From Tunturiibacter gelidiferens (lineage in GTDB: Bacteria; Acidobacteriota; Terriglobia; Terriglobales; Acidobacteriaceae): a DNA stretch of 64,000 nucleotides. Of the stretch, positions 1-10,111 are shown in pieces. The translations under genes and the position numbers were made by a program. Under the pieces are notes generated by a model. That model searched no databases. It was not told the origin of the DNA and was given only the letters and a program-made list of their open reading frames with translations. Positions within the stretch are counted from its first letter, which is position 1; each line of letters starts with the position of its first letter. The stretch is from contig NZ_JACHEB010000009.1 of assembly GCF_014201335.1 (NCBI RefSeq), forward strand, positions 1-64,000, written 5' to 3'.

Positions 1-969
1 TCTACCAACGGACATCAACTTATCGGCTACTGGACCGGCACGTTCCCGCTCCGCGAGGTCTCGCCGCAGTGGGACTTTATCCTTGTCGCCTTCGCGGAAC
101 CAGCCGGGAACGCACCCGAAGGGACCCTGCAATTTCACCTGCGAGCTGGACTCGATCCCGAACAGTTCAAATCCGACATTGCCTATTTGAAGAGCCAGGG
201 CAAGAAGGTCATGATCTCCCTTGGCGGTGGTGGCAGATATTTCACTCTTAACGATCCTGCGAGTATTCCGACATTTGTCTCATCAGTGACACAAATCGTC
301 ACCGAATTTGGCTTCGATGGAATTGATCTGGACTTCGAGACCCCCTCACTCAACATCGACCCCGGAGACACGGACTTCAAGAATCCCACCACGCCATCGA
401 TCGTGAACATCATCTCGGGTCTCCGTCAGTTGCACGATCACTTCGGCTCCGGCTTCATGATCAGCCTCGTGCCCGAAGGGTCTCAGGGGCCCGCAGGCTA
501 CCCAAGCTACGGCGGCCAATTCGGCTCCTACCTGCCCATCACCTACGCCATCCGCGATATCTTGTCCTTTATCGACGCGCAGGACTACAACACGCCACCC
601 CTCGAAGGTCTCGATGGCGAGATCTACCAGTCAAGCTCAATCGATTATCACGCCGCCATGACTGAGCTTCTGCTGCATGGTTTCAACGTTGGAGAAGATC
701 CGAAGCAGTTCTTCCCGCCCTTGCCGGCAAATAAAGTTGCCGTCGGCTTCCTCGCCGGATACACGTCGCCGACCATCGTCAGTCAGGCAATGGACTACAT
801 CATCTCCGGCAAAGCGCCCGCTGGAACCTTGTATAGGCTGCGCCAACCCACCGGCTACCCCGGCATGATCGGCGCCATGTTTTGGACTATCGACGCCGAT
901 CGCCGTGGCGACTACAACTACTCAAACGTAGTCGGCCCGCAACTTCACAGCTACGCCGCAGCCAAGTAG
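1..969 (+). CDS. Glycoside hydrolase family 18 chitinase, 5' end cut by window
   Basis: The frame is open from the first base of the window, so the N-terminus is missing. The visible 322 residues carry the two GH18 signatures: the beta-3 strand motif ISLGGGG (nt about 214-234) and the catalytic motif DGIDLDFE (nt 316-339), whose final Glu is the proton donor in this family. The C-terminal part keeps a late-barrel segment (GMIGAMFWTIDADR) with the conserved Trp that lines the active site. By family knowledge it hydrolyses beta-1,4-linked N-acetylglucosamine polymers with retention through substrate assistance. It resembles the compact single-domain bacterial or Streptomyces-type chitinases; no binding domain follows. 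Whether it is secreted cannot be judged without the start. The next gene begins 48 bp downstream. Confidence 0.88.
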   Translation, partial: STNGHQLIGYWTGTFPLREVSPQWDFILVAFAEPAGNAPEGTLQFHLRAGLDPEQFKSDIAYLKSQGKKVMISLGGGGRYFTLNDPASIPTFVSSVTQIVTEFGFDGIDLDFETPSLNIDPGDTDFKNPTTPSIVNIISGLRQLHDHFGSGFMISLVPEGSQGPAGYPSYGGQFGSYLPITYAIRDILSFIDAQDYNTPPLEGLDGEIYQSSSIDYHAAMTELLLHGFNVGEDPKQFFPPLPANKVAVGFLAGYTSPTIVSQAMDYIISGKAPAGTLYRLRQPTGYPGMIGAMFWTIDADRRGDYNYSNVVGPQLHSYAAAK

Positions 970-1017
970 CCTTCGGTACAGTGGGCATGCGATTCGACGC
1001 TGTACATTGGCTTTGTC

Positions 1018-2733
1018 ATGAAAAAGTTCATTAACCGCCCCAAAGATGTCGTGGAAGAAATGATGCAAGGGCTGGCCGTGCTTCACCCAAGCTCAGCGCG
1101 TCTGCTGGGACACAAAGTGATTGCCCGCGCAGATGCAAAGCAAACGCGTGACCAACAGGTTGCAGTAATCTCTGGCGGAGGCAGCGGGCACGAACCAGCA
1201 CACGCGGGGTACATTGGTGTGGGCATGCTAAGCGCTGCTGTGATCGGAGAAGTCTTCACGTCGCCAAGCAGTGACTCCGTCTTCGCTGCTATCAAGGCGG
1301 TCTCGGGAGAGCCAGGTGCAGTTCTGGTGGTCAAGAACTACACCGGCGACAGGCTGAACTTCGGTCTGGCGGCGGAGATGGCGCTTGCTGAAGGTATTTC
1401 GGTCGAAATGGTCATCGTGGATGATGACGTTGCACTGAAGGGCACGGGGCAGACTACAGGTGCGCGTGGCCTCGCCGGCACTATTTTCATTCACAAACTG
1501 GTGGGGGCTGCCGCGGCTGAGGGAAGGAGTCTGGCCGATGTGGCGGCAATGGGAAGAGCGGCGGTTGATTCTCTAGCGACTATGGGCGTTTCGTTTACGG
1601 CCGGAACTTCGCCAGCAGTTGGAAAACCAAGTTTTGAGATCGGCGAGGATGAGATGGAGCTTGGCCTCGGCATTCACGGGGAACCCGGCGTGAAGCGGAT
1701 ACGTTTGCAGACTGCGGACGAGCTGACCGAGACGTTACTGGCCGAAGTTCTAAAGCACGGAAGGTTTGGTGACGAAAAACGTGTGGTAGTGATGGTGAAT
1801 AATCTGGGGGCAACCACTGAGATGGAGCTCGCGATCGTGGCCCGCCATGCGATGCGCTTTCTCGAAAGCAAGGGAATTACGGTGGAGCGAATATACTCCG
1901 GAACATTTCTCTCATCACTGGATATGGCGGGGATCTCAATCAGCGTTCTGGGTGTCAACGACGAGTGGCTGCGCTGGCTCGACGCCGTTACTACCGCTCC
2001 CGCATGGCCCAACGCGCTGAAACAGCGCCCTGGCAAACCGGAAGCGCAGATCGTGACGGAGGTCAGCACGAAAGTGAGTTCGCCGACCGGCAAGGGCGCG
2101 CAATCGGAGGTAGGCAGAAAAACGAAGCAGGCCATCGAGGCCGCGTGCAAGGCGCTGATAGCCGCAGAAGGTGAGCTTACTGAGATGGATCGCGTTACAG
2201 GTGACGGCGACTTGGGTACCAGCATGGAGCGTGCGGCCAAGGCCGTGCAAGGTGCGGTAGGTTCGTATCCTTTGGACGATGTTCCAGCTACGATTAGAGC
2301 AATCGGTCATACCCTACGGCGCGAGTTGGGTGGATCATCAGGACCGCTCTATGGGGTACTTTTTCTGCGTTGCGGCGGCGTTCTGGAGAAATCGGCCGCA
2401 ATGGGATTGGCGCAATGGGCCGAAGCGCTGGATCAGGGCTGCCGCGCCATCAGTGAATTGGGTGGCGCGAAGCCTGGCGATCGGACCATGCTGGATGCGC
2501 TCGATCCGTTCGTGAAGACTTTGTGGAACGGAGTCGGTGCGAAGGCGTCGGGGGAGGCAATCCTGGCCGCGGTTGAAGCGGCGGAACGCGGCGCCGAAGC
2601 GACGGCCCGAATGAAACCCCGTCTGGGGCGGTCGAGTTATCTTGGAGATCGCGTGCTCGGTTATCCTGATCCAGGTGCGAAGGCGGTCGTCGTCTGGTTG
2701 CGTGCAGCCTCCGACACGCTCTTCGCACGCTAA
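1018..2733 (+). CDS. dhaK: Dihydroxyacetone kinase, fused DhaK-DhaL (ATP-dependent)
   Basis: The 571-residue protein has a DhaK domain (about residues 1-335) followed by a DhaL domain (about 370-571), the single-chain ATP-dependent form known from Citrobacter and eukaryotes. DhaK features include GGGSGHEPAHAGY near the N-terminus and the substrate-binding His in GLGIHGEPG (His220), which forms a hemiaminal with dihydroxyacetone in the family. DhaL carries the Mg-ATP motif GDGDLGT (395-401) and GGSSGPLYG. It phosphorylates dihydroxyacetone, or a related short keto-sugar, to DHAP in the cytosol. Length is normal and all key residues are present. It stands alone: the neighbours are a chitinase and a kinase pseudogene, so no dha operon is visible. 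Confidence 0.95.
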   Translation: MKKFINRPKDVVEEMMQGLAVLHPSSARLLGHKVIARADAKQTRDQQVAVISGGGSGHEPAHAGYIGVGMLSAAVIGEVFTSPSSDSVFAAIKAVSGEPGAVLVVKNYTGDRLNFGLAAEMALAEGISVEMVIVDDDVALKGTGQTTGARGLAGTIFIHKLVGAAAAEGRSLADVAAMGRAAVDSLATMGVSFTAGTSPAVGKPSFEIGEDEMELGLGIHGEPGVKRIRLQTADELTETLLAEVLKHGRFGDEKRVVVMVNNLGATTEMELAIVARHAMRFLESKGITVERIYSGTFLSSLDMAGISISVLGVNDEWLRWLDAVTTAPAWPNALKQRPGKPEAQIVTEVSTKVSSPTGKGAQSEVGRKTKQAIEAACKALIAAEGELTEMDRVTGDGDLGTSMERAAKAVQGAVGSYPLDDVPATIRAIGHTLRRELGGSSGPLYGVLFLRCGGVLEKSAAMGLAQWAEALDQGCRAISELGGAKPGDRTMLDALDPFVKTLWNGVGAKASGEAILAAVEAAERGAEATARMKPRLGRSSYLGDRVLGYPDPGAKAVVVWLRAASDTLFAR

Positions 2734-2943
2734 ACCCTCAAATCTAATCTTGGCAGAAATTCTTCGATCGACCGTACGCTGGGCAGCGAGCGGTTCGAAG
2801 TTGCCGAAAACCTGACTTTCAGGGAGTTTCACGATTGCTCCGTGGTAGCACGTCATTGGGTAATTGCTAAAGCGTCGGAATGGTCGCTTCCGCGGATCAA
2901 GACTTCGTCATGACTTGTTGTGCAAGCTATAATCCCCCTCACC

Positions 2944-4252
2944 ATGCCGTTGGTCCCTGGCACGAAACTTGATGGCTACGAAGTTCTCGGCCTGTTGGGT
3001 TCAGGCGGACTACGGCGTTCAGATCGCGCATGGACTAGCGGCAGCGCACGACAAAGGCATCGTTCACCGGGACCTCAAGCCGGAGAACCTGTTTGTTACC
3101 AAGAACGGGCGGATCAAAATTCTGGACTTCGGTCTTGCGAAATTGATCCAGTCTCAACCAGACCCTGACGGCGTTGCACCAACTCAGACGCGCGGAACTG
3201 ATCCCGGTATGGTGGTGGGCACAGTCGGTTATATGTCTCCGGAGCAGGTTCGCGGCAAAGCGGTCGACCATCGCGCCGATATCTTCGCCTTCGGCGCGAT
3301 CCTGTACGAGATGTTGGCAGGCCAGCGGGCGTTCCAGCGGCCGACATCGGCAGACACGATGTCGGCCATCCTGAACGAAGATCCACCGGGTATCTCGCAG
3401 ATTGTGCGGACCACTCCTTTGGGCTTGCAGCGAATCGTTCATCGCTGCCTGGAGAAGAACGCCGAGCAGCGCTTCCAGTCTGCATCGGATCTGGGGTTTG
3501 CGCTGGAAGCCTTGTCGGAATCGGGCATCTCCTCAGCGGCGGTCATCGGAGCAGCGGGTCCGGGCCGGTTGGGCAAAGTGCTGGCCTGGTCGGTCGGTAT
3601 GGTGGCAATCCTTGCGACGGTGGCCGTCACATACCGCCTGATGATAAGGCACAAGGAGGTGCCGTTTGAGCACTATTCCATCCAGAGTTTGATAGACAGT
3701 GAACACGTAACGATGACCGCGATCTCGCCTGATGGTAATTATCTGGCGGCTGTCGTGAGGGATCCGAAGGGTCGGAGCTTATTGGTCCATCACATGCCCA
3801 CCAATAGCGAACGGACGATTGTGCAGGATGCGTCCTATATCTATCAGGACGTCATCTTTTCGCCGGATGGCAGCTATATCTATTTCCGGATAGTGAGCGT
3901 CGTAAATCCAGATCGAATGGATGTATACCGGATACCAGTTCTCGGAGGTCAGCCGACTCGCGTTCTTGAGAGCGTGGACTATCCTGTCACCTTCTTCGAC
4001 GGAGGTCAGAGGGTGTGTTTTTATCGCGAAGATTCTACAGCGGGCACGTACAAGTTCCTCAGTGCGAGCGCAGACGGGGGTGACGAGCAGGTCCTGGCGA
4101 ACGGTAGGGCGCCACTTCCTAATTCGGCGGCGTGTTCTCCAAGTGGCAGATTTGCTGTCCTCGTCATTGGAGGCAAAGTCGAGAGTTTCGACTTTGAGTC
4201 GGGATCGAGGAAGCCCCTGACTTCGCCGACCATGGAAACCGCTATCCGGTAG
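2944..4252 (+). pseudogene. Ser/Thr protein kinase with TolB-like propeller, N-lobe deleted and 3' truncated
   Basis: The ATG at 2944 starts a typical PknB-like N-terminus (GTKLDGYEVLGLLGSGG), but after the glycine loop the reading frame breaks near nt 3010. The sequence resumes one frame on with YGVQIAHGLAAAHDKG and a normal catalytic loop (HRDLKPEN), DFG and activation-segment motifs. About 100 residues are missing, including the VAIK lysine and helix C, so no kinase activity is expected. A transmembrane segment follows (about nt 3580-3640), then WD40/TolB-like repeats (SPDGNYLA, SPDGSYIYF). The protein stops at 4252 after about 190 residues of propeller, where acidobacterial relatives continue considerably further. 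I read this as an internal out-of-frame deletion plus a C-terminal truncation. A shortened kinase-dead product from an internal start near 2969 remains possible. Confidence 0.85.
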
Positions 4253-4265
4253 CGATAATAAGAAA

Positions 4266-5042
4266 GTGACCTTTATCGGAGTAGTCAATTCAATTGAAGC
4301 CATAGAATTGCGCCTCACGCCGTTGCGCAAGCAGTTGGCTGCGCATCCCCTGTATCCACGGATTCGCACGCTCGGTCACGTCCGCCTTTTCATGGAGTCG
4401 CATGTCTTCGCGGTATGGGACTTTATGAGTCTGCTTAAAGTACTACAGCGGACGCTGACGTGTGTGGATCTACCTTGGGTGCCGACCCCCTTACCTGTGA
4501 GCCGGCGCTTCATCAACGAGATTGTCCTGGGCGAGGAAAGCGACGAATATCAGGGGCGTCCGATCAGTCATTTCGAGATTTATCTCGAAGCGATGGAGCA
4601 GGTGACGGCAGATACACGTGCGATTCGCCATGTAGTAAGCTGCGCTCCGCTGGGCGTTGACAGGCTGAGTTTCGAAGGAGTTCCGGTAGCGGCCAAAGAG
4701 TTTGTCGAGACTACCTTCGGAGTCATTCACAGGGGCTCGTCGGCTGCCCAGGCCGCGGCCTTCGCGTTTGGCCGCGAGGATGCGATTCCGGACATGTTTC
4801 GATCGCTAGTTCGTCAGTTAAACCAGGAGATGAGTGGCGAGCTCTACCAGTTTGTCTGGTATCTGGAAAGGCATATCGAGGTTGACGGTGACGACCATGG
4901 ACCGCAGTCGCTGAAGATGGTTGCCGACCTATGTGATGACGACCCGGCACTTTGGGAGGAGGCCTCCCAAGCTGCCGAGGAGGCGCTTCGTGCGCGGCTG
5001 AGGCTGTGGGATGGTGTGCTGACGCAGATAGAAGCGAGCTAG
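4266..5042 (+). CDS. DUF3050 (haem-oxygenase-like fold) protein
   Basis: This 258-residue protein matches the DUF3050 family from memory of its hallmark stretches: LRKQLAAHPLYPRI, FMESHVFAVWDFMSLLK, VDLPWVP and RFINEIVLGEESDEY. Such proteins adopt an all-helical haem-oxygenase-like or diiron-oxidase-like fold. Conserved His and Glu residues (ESHVFAVWDFM, HFEIYLEAM and a later YLERHIEVD) could bind metal, which is inference. The reading frame begins with GTG at 4266, just 13 bp after the kinase remnant, so it may lie in the same transcript. There is no signal peptide. The substrate is unknown; members are often predicted to be non-haem diiron oxygenases acting on small molecules. Confidence 0.72.
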   Translation: MTFIGVVNSIEAIELRLTPLRKQLAAHPLYPRIRTLGHVRLFMESHVFAVWDFMSLLKVLQRTLTCVDLPWVPTPLPVSRRFINEIVLGEESDEYQGRPISHFEIYLEAMEQVTADTRAIRHVVSCAPLGVDRLSFEGVPVAAKEFVETTFGVIHRGSSAAQAAAFAFGREDAIPDMFRSLVRQLNQEMSGELYQFVWYLERHIEVDGDDHGPQSLKMVADLCDDDPALWEEASQAAEEALRARLRLWDGVLTQIEAS

Positions 5043-5286
5043 TCGCATCAAGGTAGGAAACTGCGCGCTTTGAAGCAGAATAGCCACAGCGAATAGGATT
5101 CCTTCCGGATTGCCCGTCATCCGCTCAGAACCCAGAAATCTGGAAAGTCTCCTGTCCGCACTGTTTGGTGAGAGTGAGTTGGCGATTTAGCCTCAACTAA
5201 GTATCCTCATACCGTTCTCAATCGCAGGCTTCCTTATCGCAAATCGACGTTGACAAACAAGTCTCCGCACGCGTAAGAACTCGGAA

Positions 5287-8200
5287 TTATATTGCCGCAG
5301 ACACTTTCACGACTGCGGTTGGCAGAGAGAAATGAAACGTCGCGCCTGGTCTGTCGTGGGATGTAGCCCACAACCGGCCACCATGCGATTCTACGATGGA
5401 ACGGCTGATCGCCAGCCCCATGCCGGTGCCTTGAGGTTTAGTAGTGAAGAAGGCATTGAAGATCTCGTCCGCTCTTCCGGCCGGCAATCCTACTCCGGTG
5501 TCGCTGACTGAGATCAGCACTTGACCGCACTCGCCTCGTCCCGTATTGACGGTGAGCACTCCGCCGTTCTCCTTCATCGCCTCCATGCCATTGAGCATGA
5601 GGTTCATCAGTACCTGCTGCAGTTGCACTCGGTCTGCTGTGATTTTGGGAAGATCCGCGGCAAGGTTCGTGCGAATCGAAACGGCATACTCGTTCGCTTC
5701 GCTCCGCAACAGCAGGACCATTTCGCCGATGACCTCATTTATCGCGACCAACTCCCGTTTGGAAGGGGTCTTCTTGTACAACGATCGCAGACGGTTGATG
5801 ATTTCCGACGCAAGGGCTCCGGCTTCGATGATTTTTTCCGTTCCCTTGCGAGCTTCAGTCACTTCGGGCGGGTCGCGCTGAAGCCATCGCAAAGATGCCT
5901 TGGCATTAGCGGTTGTGACCGTAAGGGGCTGTGCGAGTTCGTGCGAGATGGAGGCGACCAGTTCTCCCATCGTGCTGACCCGATTGGTGTGTGCAAGGTC
6001 TGCCTGCAGCTCTTCCGCACGCTTGCGATCTTGAATGTCGGTCGCCGCACCGTACCACTTCACGATCTTTCCTCGCCTGTCCCGCAGCGGCACGGCGCGG
6101 CTCAAAAACCACCGATACTCCCCGTCGGTCCGGCGGATGCGCATCTCCTCCTCGAACGGCTCACCACTGGCAAAGCTCGCGTCCATTCGTCGCTCAATTC
6201 GATCCAGATCGTCGGGATGAACCGCAACTTTCCTGACTTCCTCCGCTTCCAACTGCGACAGGCCGGTATACTCAACCCAACGTCGATTCAAAAATTGAAG
6301 GGCCCCGCCGGGTCCAGAGGTCCACGACATCGCCGGAATGGTCTCAACGGCTTCGCGAAGTTTTCTTTCCTCCCGCCGCAATTGTTGCACTCGGAGGTGA
6401 TACAGCCCCCAAAGGAATGCCAGAAACGCAGCCACGTACAACAATCGGAACCAAGTCGTCTGGTACCAGGCGGGCGGGATGACGAAGTCCAGATGCGCTC
6501 CCTCCTCATTCCAGACTCCATCGTTATTGCAGGCGATAACCCGAAACGAATACCTGCCCGGCTTCAGATTGTTATAAAAGGCCTGGCGGCGCGTACCCAC
6601 ATTTTGCCAGGCCTGATCGACGCCGGTGAGCATGTATCGGAACATGACCTTCTGGGGAGCCACGAAGCTTAAGCCCGTGTAATCGATCTCAAGATCACGG
6701 GTCAACTTTGGAATGCGCAGGCCGTCAAGCGGTGAGTAGCTAACTCGGTCCGCTACGACCGCTTCGATATGCACAGGAGGCCTAATCAGATTTGTAGTGA
6801 TGTGGGTTGGGTTCACCACCTGTAGTGCAGATTGATTGTTGAACCAGAGCCTTCCGTCTCCTGATCGGGCAGCCCCCTCGAAGGGCGGAAACGTGACGCG
6901 AACGCCGTCCATCCAATCGAAAAGCCTGGTTCGAACTTTCAGATCGGGATGTTGCTGCCACGCCTGGAACTCACTCTTTCGCAACTGAACCAATCCACAT
7001 TCAGAATAGAGCCAGAGATTGCCTTCAAGGTCGAAGACGAAGTTGCTGATATCGCTACAGGGTAGCCCTCTCTGGCCATCGAGGAGGCTGACCTTGCCAT
7101 CGCGTATCAAGATGAGGCCGAATGGTGCAGCAGCTATAACATCGCCCCCTGCCGTCACCATCAACTGTTGAATCCGTGTATTCGGTCCATGATGCAGCGG
7201 GTAAGTTACGAGTTTTCCTTTGTTAAATTGATCGAGGTCTCCATTGTTGAGCCCCAGCCAAAATCCGCCCTGGGGGTCACTCGCAATCTTGCTGACCTGG
7301 GGCATATCCGAAATAGGCGTCGCCTGCAGTGTGTCCGGATCGATGCGGACGATGTGGCGCGGCGGCCCGAGGCTCACTGCCCACAATTTCCCGTCTTTGT
7401 CTTCGGCGATCGACACGATCATACCCAGCTTGCCAGCCGGAGCATGAACCGGATGAAAGCTATTACTTGTGAGGAGGTTCAATGAATCGTCCAGACCAAT
7501 CCACATTCGGCCACGACGATCTTCAAAGATGACTGTGACCATCTTGTCACCGAGATTGCCGCCTTGGGGTGTAAGGCCGGACACTCCCTTGTTCAGTGTG
7601 AAAAGTCCTCCCTCTCCGCCGATCCAAAGTGTTCCGTCTCGTGTCGAGACTATATTTTCGAGTTCCGAGATCCCGAACTCGGTCTTTGATAGCGCCAGAA
7701 TAGGCAGATCGTGAAAGCTGTCCAGCCCTTTGTCTGTCCCAACCCAGAGTGTGCCTTCGCGATCTTCTACGATCGTCCAGACCGTGTCTCCCGAGAGACC
7801 ATCGCTACTGCTAAAGTGCTCGGCTTTCCCTTGATAGAGCCGGTATAGTCCATAACTTTCCGTTCCAATCCATAGTGCACCGTGAGTATCCTTGAAAAGC
7901 GCATTGACCGCCAGCTTACTTCCGTCAAAATTAGGAGCGGTGACGGTACTCCATTTATCGCCACGAATTCTTTGTAAGCCCAGGCCAGAACCGCTCTTCA
8001 TAATTCCTACTAGCAGCGATCCGTCCTCATCAAATGCGATTGCATTGGCTCCAACCTGCCCACTATTGGACTGCAGCGCCTTGGGCGAGAACGTCACAGA
8101 AGGAAACGAAGGCTGCCACCGCACTACAGAGGTTGAAGTCCCTATCCAGAGGTAGCCCGCACTGTCACGAGCGAGCGTTGTTCCTTCAATCTGCTGTTTC

Positions 8201-8799
8201 AGTCCGTCTCCCGACCCGTAGCAGTTGATTGTTGAACGCCTGATGCTGCAGAGTTTCCTGAAGGCGTTTCCGCTAGCGGAGTGGAACCAAACGGCACCAT
8301 CCGGTGCTTGATTGAATCCTGCTATCTGTCCTTCATTTTCAAAATAGGTTGTGAGGTGGCCTCCACTGAGATGCGCTAGGCCAGCCTGAGTCCCAATCCA
8401 AAGACTCCCATCACGATCGGCCAGCAAAGAGATGATGGTGGAACCAGGCAGATGCGTACCGGCAGGAGGATTCCAGCGCGAGAATTGATCTCCATCGTAA
8501 CGGTACAGACCGTGATCGGTTCCGATCCAAAGATAACCGTCGCTGTCTTGCGCCAAAGAATAGGGATTCGAGCTAAAGTACCCATCGTCAATCTTCCATG
8601 AACGATGCGCATACTGTGCGACGTCACGATCTGGTGTTAGTGCACGCGACCTGGAAGGCAGCAGTAGGCTTACCGCCGCAGCAACGATCAGGATAGCTAC
8701 CCAACACCCCTTTTTTCCCGTCGAGCGGCGGTGACCATTCGTGTCACGTCGTAGGTAGCTATACGAAAGCTGCCGGCTGACCGGGGTTTCGTAAGGCAT
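5287..8799 (-). CDS. Propeller-type hybrid sensor: Reg_prop repeats, Y_Y_Y, PAS, histidine kinase
   Basis: A very large membrane sensor kinase. After an N-terminal hydrophobic segment come about a dozen two-component-regulator propeller repeats (DSDGYLWIGT, DREGTLWVGTD, DLEGNLWLYS), then the Y_Y_Y domain (PGRYSFRVIACNNDG), a transmembrane helix (RLLYVAAFLAFLWGLYHL), a PAS domain with PAC, a HisKA dimerisation helix with the phospho-accepting His (SISHELAQPL) and a HATPase with N-box (NLMLNGMEAM), DTGVGLP and GTGMGLA. In other bacteria this architecture senses periplasmic glycans. No receiver or output domain is fused and no response regulator is adjacent, so it is an orphan. The start is uncertain: in-frame ATGs lie at 8967, 8856 and 8799; 8799 leaves the shortest cytoplasmic leader before the signal anchor, though no site has a convincing ribosome-binding sequence. 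Confidence 0.92.
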   Translation of the reverse strand: MPYETPVSRQLSYSYLRRDTNGHRRSTGKKGCWVAILIVAAAVSLLLPSRSRALTPDRDVAQYAHRSWKIDDGYFSSNPYSLAQDSDGYLWIGTDHGLYRYDGDQFSRWNPPAGTHLPGSTIISLLADRDGSLWIGTQAGLAHLSGGHLTTYFENEGQIAGFNQAPDGAVWFHSASGNAFRKLCSIRRSTINCYGSGDGLKQQIEGTTLARDSAGYLWIGTSTSVVRWQPSFPSVTFSPKALQSNSGQVGANAIAFDEDGSLLVGIMKSGSGLGLQRIRGDKWSTVTAPNFDGSKLAVNALFKDTHGALWIGTESYGLYRLYQGKAEHFSSSDGLSGDTVWTIVEDREGTLWVGTDKGLDSFHDLPILALSKTEFGISELENIVSTRDGTLWIGGEGGLFTLNKGVSGLTPQGGNLGDKMVTVIFEDRRGRMWIGLDDSLNLLTSNSFHPVHAPAGKLGMIVSIAEDKDGKLWAVSLGPPRHIVRIDPDTLQATPISDMPQVSKIASDPQGGFWLGLNNGDLDQFNKGKLVTYPLHHGPNTRIQQLMVTAGGDVIAAAPFGLILIRDGKVSLLDGQRGLPCSDISNFVFDLEGNLWLYSECGLVQLRKSEFQAWQQHPDLKVRTRLFDWMDGVRVTFPPFEGAARSGDGRLWFNNQSALQVVNPTHITTNLIRPPVHIEAVVADRVSYSPLDGLRIPKLTRDLEIDYTGLSFVAPQKVMFRYMLTGVDQAWQNVGTRRQAFYNNLKPGRYSFRVIACNNDGVWNEEGAHLDFVIPPAWYQTTWFRLLYVAAFLAFLWGLYHLRVQQLRREERKLREAVETIPAMSWTSGPGGALQFLNRRWVEYTGLSQLEAEEVRKVAVHPDDLDRIERRMDASFASGEPFEEEMRIRRTDGEYRWFLSRAVPLRDRRGKIVKWYGAATDIQDRKRAEELQADLAHTNRVSTMGELVASISHELAQPLTVTTANAKASLRWLQRDPPEVTEARKGTEKIIEAGALASEIINRLRSLYKKTPSKRELVAINEVIGEMVLLLRSEANEYAVSIRTNLAADLPKITADRVQLQQVLMNLMLNGMEAMKENGGVLTVNTGRGECGQVLISVSDTGVGLPAGRADEIFNAFFTTKPQGTGMGLAISRSIVESHGGRLWATSHDRPGATFHFSLPTAVVKVSAAI

Positions 8800-9418
8800 G
8801 GCGGGGGCGCTGCGATAGCCGGAGTCTTGGAAACGGAATGTTGCACACTGTCTCATAGTCTTTCGGTCGGGACAAGTACGACTTGGTCTGTAACGTTGCT
8901 TCCGTCCGCACGCATGAATAGCCCCTCCGAAATCGTTCTCTAAGAAAAGCCGATCGCACGCTTGCATCTCCGATTTCTGAAAAAAGTGAGGTCAATCCCC
9001 GGGTCTGGTGGCATCTACTCCTGCTTTATCCTATCTTTTCGGGAGCAGCGGCTGGGCAATTTCAGCCGGAACAGCCATTGGACTGTTCAAGCAGAGGTTT
9101 CAACCGGTCTATCGTATCGGCAGACCGGGCTCGATATGGTTGGCGCGTCAGATCCAATTCTGATCAGCTTGACAGCAGAGACGATCATTCGACCTCCAGC
9201 TAGCTCCTGCCCCTGGTGGATGTCAATTGTGCGTACAGGGAAATTCACTTATTGAGCTGTTTTGCCTAAGCCCAAGTGGCTGTAAAACCGGCATCTCGGA
9301 CACGTGATTGCGGCCGTCGTAAGCGCTCAGCAGACTTGACCGAAACGTCCCCTGTCCTTGCCTCTGCAGGATCGAGGCCAGTATCCGATTCCTAGTTTCT
9401 CAGGGCTCAGATCGAACC
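8800..9418. other. Intergenic region, no gene recognised
   Basis: About 600 bp between the sensor kinase and the recombinase. Possible upstream extensions of the kinase (ATG at 8856 or 8967) would take the first 170 bp. The rest has only short unconvincing open frames, and I see no tRNA, repeat or clear operator. It may mark the left edge of the recombinase/restriction insertion. Confidence 0.5.
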
Positions 9419-10111
9419 TCATCCCAGCGCTGACATATTAAGAATGCGCCGGACCTGTACGGCTGACCATACGCCTCCTCGAGCTGCTGTGATCCCGCGC
9501 TCGTTGAGTCCGTCAGCGATCTGCTGAGGGGTCGTGAAGCCGTCGGCGCGAATGTTCTCCACAACCGGAATGAGATCTTCATTGCGCTTGGCGACGGCGG
9601 CGCGGCGGACGGTGGTGCTAGCGGCGTTTCCCTTCTGCGCCATGCTCCCCATACGGTCCAGACTTCCGCGCTGTCCCCCCAACTTCACCCCTCGGGCTTT
9701 CGCGGCGGCGAGGGCGGCTTTGGTACGGGACGAGATCATGGAAGCTTCGTGTTCAGCGACTGCGGCGAGAATGTGAACGGTTAGCCGGTTAGCTTGTGGA
9801 AAGTCGACGGCGACGAACTCGACACCAGACTCCATCAACGAGGAGATGAAGTGGACATTGCGGGCGAGGCGGTCCAACTTGGCGATGACGAGGGTCGCGC
9901 GATGCAGCCGGCAAAGTCGAAGGGCTTCGGCGATGGCTGGCCGATCGTTGCGCTTGCCGCTCTCCACCTCCACCACTTCTTTCACTAGGCTCCACTTTCC
10001 ACCGTTGAGGTAGCTGGCAACCGACTCGCGTTGTGCTTCGAGCCCGAGTCCGCTGATGCCCTGCCGCGCCGTTGACACCCTTAGATAACTCACAAATTTG
10101 CCTTTTGCCAT
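9419..10111 (-). CDS. Serine recombinase (resolvase/invertase family)
   Basis: Small serine recombinase of about 230 residues. The catalytic domain has the nucleophilic Ser in YLRVSTARQ, followed by LGLEAQRESV, the LDRLARN segment and the helix-E region HILAAVAEHEASMISSRTKAAL. The C-terminal part resembles a helix-turn-helix recombinase domain (PQQIADGLNERG...VRRIL). Family knowledge: it forms a covalent 5'-phosphoserine intermediate and catalyses site-specific resolution or inversion. I prefer the ATG at 10111 because GAGG lies 6 nt upstream; the in-frame ATG at 10132 has no such site. It lies beside the type I restriction locus and probably belongs to the same mobile segment. No crossover site was recognised. 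Confidence 0.9.
   Translation of the reverse strand: MAKGKFVSYLRVSTARQGISGLGLEAQRESVASYLNGGKWSLVKEVVEVESGKRNDRPAIAEALRLCRLHRATLVIAKLDRLARNVHFISSLMESGVEFVAVDFPQANRLTVHILAAVAEHEASMISSRTKAALAAAKARGVKLGGQRGSLDRMGSMAQKGNAASTTVRRAAVAKRNEDLIPVVENIRADGFTTPQQIADGLNERGITAARGGVWSAVQVRRILNMSALG

Noticed and set aside
5521..6672. Long + strand frame opposite the sensor kinase (383 codons)
   Set aside because: Shadow of the PAS/HisKA/HATPase coding region; no family match.
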